Source: Balaenoptera acutorostrata
Taxonomy: Eukaryota > Chordata > Mammalia > Artiodactyla > Balaenopteridae
Reading direction: 5' to 3'
DNA: 64,000 nt
Assembly (NCBI RefSeq): GCF_949987535.1
Contig: NC_080075.1
Location: 620,001 to 684,000, forward strand
Shown here: one piece after another, positions 59,873 through 64,000 of the stretch
Layout: every line of letters starts with the position of its first letter
Numbering within the stretch: the stretch's first letter is position 1
Notes under the pieces: generated by a model
Told to the model about the DNA's origin: nothing
Seen by the model: the letters and a program-made list of their open reading frames with translations, nothing else
Database searches by the model: none
Position numbers and translations under genes: made by a program

Positions 59873-59915
59873 CCCCAGGGCCTGGCACACGGCAGGCGCT
59901 CAATAAAAGAGTGAC
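59873..59915 (+). repeat. MIR or L2 tail fragment
   Basis: CCCAGGGCCTGGCACACGGC followed by AGGCGCTCAATAAAAGAGTG is the typical 3' end shared by MIR and L2. Confidence 0.45.
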
Positions 59916-62654
59916 TGAAGGGCTGAGCAAGCGGAGGGGTGGCCGGTGGCCCCCGCGGGCCTGCGAGGCACAGCTCAGACAGGCTGGAAACCTCTTTCAG
60001 TCCAGGGCTCAGACGCGCCAACAGACACAGAGGCACAGGAACGGCCGCCCAGGGAGACCGCGGAGTCCTCACCGGCCTCACACCGTAACTCCTAACTGCT
60101 CTCGCTTTGAGGATTTGGAAGAAATAAAACAGCTCTGAGTTTCTCTGAGGAGGCTGGGCAGAAGGAGGTGAGGCCAGAGCTAGCTGCGCTTTCTCCCTTT
60201 GCAGTAACTGGCGAAGTCGAGGCGGCTGCAGAAGGTGGCGCCCCGAGTACACGCTGGTCTCCGAAGGGTCCAGGTCACCAGCGACTCACAGCCTCCTTCC
60301 AAACAGAAGTGCCAATCAAAGGTAACGGGAGAGACACCACGATGGAGGCCCAGACGGTTAACCTGGGAAGTAATTCGTGGTCAAGTCTTAGAACCACTGG
60401 GGAAGCGGTGGCTGGCACTGCAGGGCCATCTCCCCACAAATGCTCTCTGCTCTGGAGGGAAGGCACCTGGAGGCCCCATGACCCTTTCCAGCTGCACAAT
60501 CAGACTCGCTGTGCCTTCCGCACTGAACACAGGCCTGAACCTCAGCCAAGGCATACTCTGCTGTCACCTTATAAACACCCAGAGCCAAATCTCTCCACGG
60601 CTAAGTGTGCTTTCACCTTCACCAAGGAGGCCCACCCAAGGGGCAGGTGGCCTCGTAAGCCACCTGGGTAGGCGGCCCCCATATCGATGGCCAAGGCCCA
60701 CCCTTGGGGCCAAGTGGAATCTGCAAAACAAGCCTCTTCCCCAACTTATTTCTTAGACACGGGTCCGCCCAGACCCACCGCGTCAGACTCGGGGCTGGGC
60801 CCGGAGCTTTCCAGGGGACTCTGACGCTCACTGAAGTTTCTGAGTCGCTGACCTGGATGACTCGGTAGGGAAGGTAGGGATGTGGATACCCAGGAGGGCA
60901 GCTGAGTGAAGGCACCTGTCGAAGCCACGGCCAAGGGGAGGGCAGGTGGGTGGGGAGGCCCAGGCAGCCTGCGGGGACAGGGAGGCCTGAGGAACCTGTG
61001 TCCCTGAGCAGGATGAGGATGAGTGGACGGCGGGTGAGGACAGAGAGATTCTGAGTCAAAAAGCGTCCAGTGGAGGGAGCTCAAGTTGGCTGAAAAAAAT
61101 CCCATCCTGCACGTACTTGGTTTTCAGGGTTACTATTGCCCATGTGAGCGACACGTGATGGGAAGGAAAGAAAGCAGCTGGAGCCTGGGCAGAAACGGTC
61201 AGACACAGCACAGCTGGCTGCCGTTCCGCCGGCTGGGCGAACCGAGGCCCCAGGAGAGGCTTGGGCTCAGCGGGCAGCCAGGCCTGGCTCCTTCCAACAT
61301 CGCCGGCACTTCAGCCGCAGGTTGAGACGCTGTCATCCCTGCTTGTCTACTGAAGATGGAAGTCATCTCTGCTTTCTTCTGGGCCCACCTGCAGCTGGAC
61401 CTCCAGCCTGTGGGCAGGGCTACCACACAGAAGCTCCTGGGGAAGCTGCAGGGGCCGGTTTCACAAGGCCTTGCTAAGTCCCACCACGTGCTTCCAAGAA
61501 GACAGGCTGAAGGTGTCCCAGCTAAGACCTCAGAAATGGCTGATGGCTTAGCCCTTATACTTTGACCACTTCTGTGAAACACTGGCCCAAAACTCAACAA
61601 CACTACACAAACGCACTAACTGCCTACTATGTGCAACCACTATGCCAGGACCCAGAAGGGAAAAGAATTGTTACTAGTCTGGCCTCAAAGTGGCTGCTTA
61701 TGTAGTTATGAAGACAGAGACGATGACCGGAAAACTGAGACATTACATGTCATTTTGTGTGTAGTACATTACAAGATGTCAACTTCACAAACTGTTCAAA
61801 AAACACTAAAGGAGGGAGTCATCAGGGAGAGCTGGTCCCTACGCACCTACCTATCTCCGTGGAGGAAAACCCCAGTGACCACGCCCCAGCGCCCAGATCA
61901 TGCTTTGGGGTGCAGACCCGGATGCCGGCGGGGCCACCCAAAGGACACTGAAGTCCTGCTCCCCGGGAGCCCCACCGCTCCTCCCCTCCGTCGCCTCCCT
62001 TGCTGAGCCTGCCCTCTGGTGACTGGGCATCGCCTGTTGGGTGAAGTGCATTAAGTCTTCACGAAGGCACAGTCGGCACCCGGACACAGAAACGTGGGCA
62101 GGACTCATATTCAGGTCCGGCGGGATGTCCCTGCCCCCAGATGCCCACTGACGTAGAAGCCCGTGAGAAACAGGTCGTGCAAACGGAAAAACAAAACGGA
62201 GCTTCAGGCAAGATCACATCTCCCCCACGTTCTGCGGCAGGAACCCCTGAGCGGTGTCTCTCCTGCTTCCTTCCTGGGGTTTTGTCGGGTCACCTCTGAT
62301 GTGGCAGAATCAGGGTGTCCTGAGAGTTAGGATCTGGGTGAGGAAGCAGGGGTCACACCTGCTCGCAAGAAACGGAGGAGCTGCCAGCCCACGCCACCCC
62401 ACGCCACCCCACTGGCCCACCAGGAGCACTGGCCGCAGGACGGTGTTTGGACTTGGTTGTAACCCGTCTCCACAGAGGATGAGGGCCTCAAAGGCTTCCA
62501 CCCAGTCCTCACGTCTCTGATGAAAGCTGACTGTTTACTCTGGGCCCTGGGCTGGGGAGACTCAGCAAGGGAGAGCCATGGCTGACCTACTGCTTTTCCG
62601 TTCTGTCAAAAGTACCTCTTGCATCCTAATTTTATCCTTATTTGTCCCCCCCCC

Positions 62655-62725
62655 CCGTTTTACTGAGGTATAACTGACATATAACCTTGTATTAGTTTAA
62701 AGTGTACAACATAATGGTGTGTCAC
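62655..62725. repeat. L1M-like fragment
   Basis: GTTTTACTGAGGTATAACTG, ACATATAACCTTGTATTAGT and TTAAAGTGTACAACATAATG match a widespread mammalian L1M segment. It is preceded by a run of 11 C. Confidence 0.5.
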
Positions 62726-64000
62726 CCTTATTTCAAAATTCTAAACCACTGCAGGTTAACAAGACGGAATAACAAGGACCATTTTTACCCTCTCACCTGA
62801 AACGCTAAAACCAAATTTATGAAACAGTTTTCAGACATGAGACATCAGATAGCTCAGCAGTGAAGAACCTCATAAACCGCAGGACATGGAATAGAGAATG
62901 CAGCTTCGCAAGTGGGGATGGGGTAATCAGCCCCACATTAGAGGCACCCTAGTCCTACCTATCAAAGGGCAAGACCAAGGCACAAAAACATCATACTGTT
63001 TCTGTATAACTTACATCCCAGAACAAGGCTTGCAAATATTTGTAGGAATACAAAAACATCCAGCACTGGAAAAGCCAGAATTCACAACACTGGCATCCAA
63101 TTAAAGATACCAGGCAGGCAAAGAAGCAGGAAGATGCAGCCTATACATCAACCATATAGACATTCATAGAAGCGAAAAGTCGGCCAGTGGAGCAGAGCCA
63201 GAAGCAGCCCAGGACACAGAGTCCGTAGAGAAGCACGACGCAACATCCCGAGCACCCCGCGTCCGAGAGGCAGGGCAGCGTGCATGTCAGGAGACACACC
63301 GGGGCACGAGGAAGACGCCCTCCACCTTCCAGAGACGAGCCCCGGACACCCAGCCCAGCCGTCTGCGTTGCAGAGGCCCCGTCCACCTGTCCGCCTGCCG
63401 TGCGCTTCCCACCTGCTGCCCCCACCGAGGCCGCTCCCGCCTCCTTCCACACAGGTGGGGATGGAGCAGCCGGCGCCAAACCAACCTCCACGGGGAAGAA
63501 CGCGGAGGTTTCGACAGGTTCCGGGGCCAGGCCCGCCCACCCGCCGGCCGCGAGAGAGGCCACGGGACGCGAGAGGTGTGGGAACAGCTGCAGCCACGTG
63601 AATCCACCTCGAGCTTCACAGAGAAATGACCACACGTGGCTGCAAGTTTCTGGTTCTGAACCGTGTCCAGGTGAACTGGTATCGCTGCCTTGTCAGGCAC
63701 GGGCCTGGGGGTCTGCGTGGCTGCCCAACGAGGGTCCCGTCTCCGTGTCTCCCTCTGGAGAGCCCGCCTGGCTGCACACCGTCCCTAACTTCTAACAGCC
63801 TGACGGTCACACAACCATCCCTGTGTCGGCGCCAGGACCACTTCAGAGAAGTTGGCAGAGCTGGTTGTTTGTAGGCAGTACAGAATGATGGGAGGAAAGG
63901 AAAGGAAGAAAACGTAGCTAGAAGAGGGGCTTCACCCCGGGGAGCCCCTCTGCTCGGAGCCGTGGCCCCCGCTCGCGGGGCTGCTGAGAGCGTGGGGAAC

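Larger units (their letters stand above)
56899..64000. other. SH3RF3: Right flank, SH3RF3 intron or upstream, no gene seen
   Basis: Contains a SINE head (58319), a C-rich tract (57958-57985), a MIR-like tail (59873) and an L1M-like piece (62650). I saw no RING, SH3-1 or SH3-2 exon of SH3RF3. Open frames on both strands have no recognisable domains. Confidence 0.55.

Noticed and set aside
52519..64000. Search for the RING, SH3-1 and SH3-2 exons of SH3RF3 on the minus strand
   Set aside because: No GIFP-type SH3 end or RING Cys/His pattern with splice sites was seen. They are probably beyond the right edge.

Overview
This is mammalian nuclear DNA, most likely from a cetacean (whale or dolphin). 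The main evidence is at least nine copies of the tRNA-derived CHR-type SINE, which starts near CTTCCCTGGTGGCGCAGTGG and, in full copies, ends in a TAAA-rich tail. CHR SINEs are typical of whales, hippos and ruminants. The form here is the long cetacean one, and I saw no ruminant BovB or Bov-tA sequence. L1 copies of several ages, L1M, L2, MIR, a MaLR LTR and an endogenous retrovirus make up the rest of the repeat content. No bacterial-style gene organisation is present.

The one protein-coding gene I can support is part of SH3RF3 (POSH2), which encodes a RING-type E3 ligase with four SH3 domains that scaffolds JNK signalling. It lies on the minus strand. Five consecutive internal coding exons were found by following protein similarity and splice signals: 52518-52165 (354 bp), 41697-41624 (74 bp), 30770-30600 (171 bp), 29145-28892 (254 bp) and 16963-16704 (260 bp). 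Their phases chain exactly (0-0, 0-2, 2-2, 2-1, 1-0) and give 1113 bp, or 371 codons, with no stop. They cover the Rac-binding-type linker, the third SH3 domain and the Pro/Ser/Ala-rich linker after it. The RING and first two SH3 domains (expected to the right) and the last SH3 domain and 3' UTR (expected to the left) were not found, so the gene very probably runs off both ends of the window.

Layout, left to right. 1-5.2 kb: two same-strand L1 copies with a CA repeat and a SINE insertion. 5.2-8.4 kb: an old class-I-like retrovirus pol region whose two halves lie in opposite orientation. 8.4-16.7 kb: GC-rich intronic sequence. 16.7-17.0 kb: SH3RF3 exon. 19.6-24.6 kb: L1, MIR, L1M and L2 with two SINEs. 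26.0-26.7 kb: a 43-bp minisatellite of 16 full copies. 27.4-27.9 kb: a CpG-dense GC-rich segment. 28.9-30.8 kb: two exons, including the third SH3 domain. 31-36 kb: intron with a SINE, an L2 and a TG-rich repeat. 36-39.5 kb: an old L1 with its 5' UTR, an internal deletion and a younger L1 3' end nested inside it. 41.6 kb: the small 74-bp exon. 42.4-42.8 kb: MaLR-type LTR. 52.2-52.5 kb: the most 5' exon seen. 55-64 kb: three SINEs and intron or upstream sequence.

I found no convincing new biological system. The observations most worth checking are the inverted halves of the retroviral pol, the minisatellite that is open in all three minus-strand frames, the frame-neutral third-SH3 exon, and the CpG-dense intronic segment.
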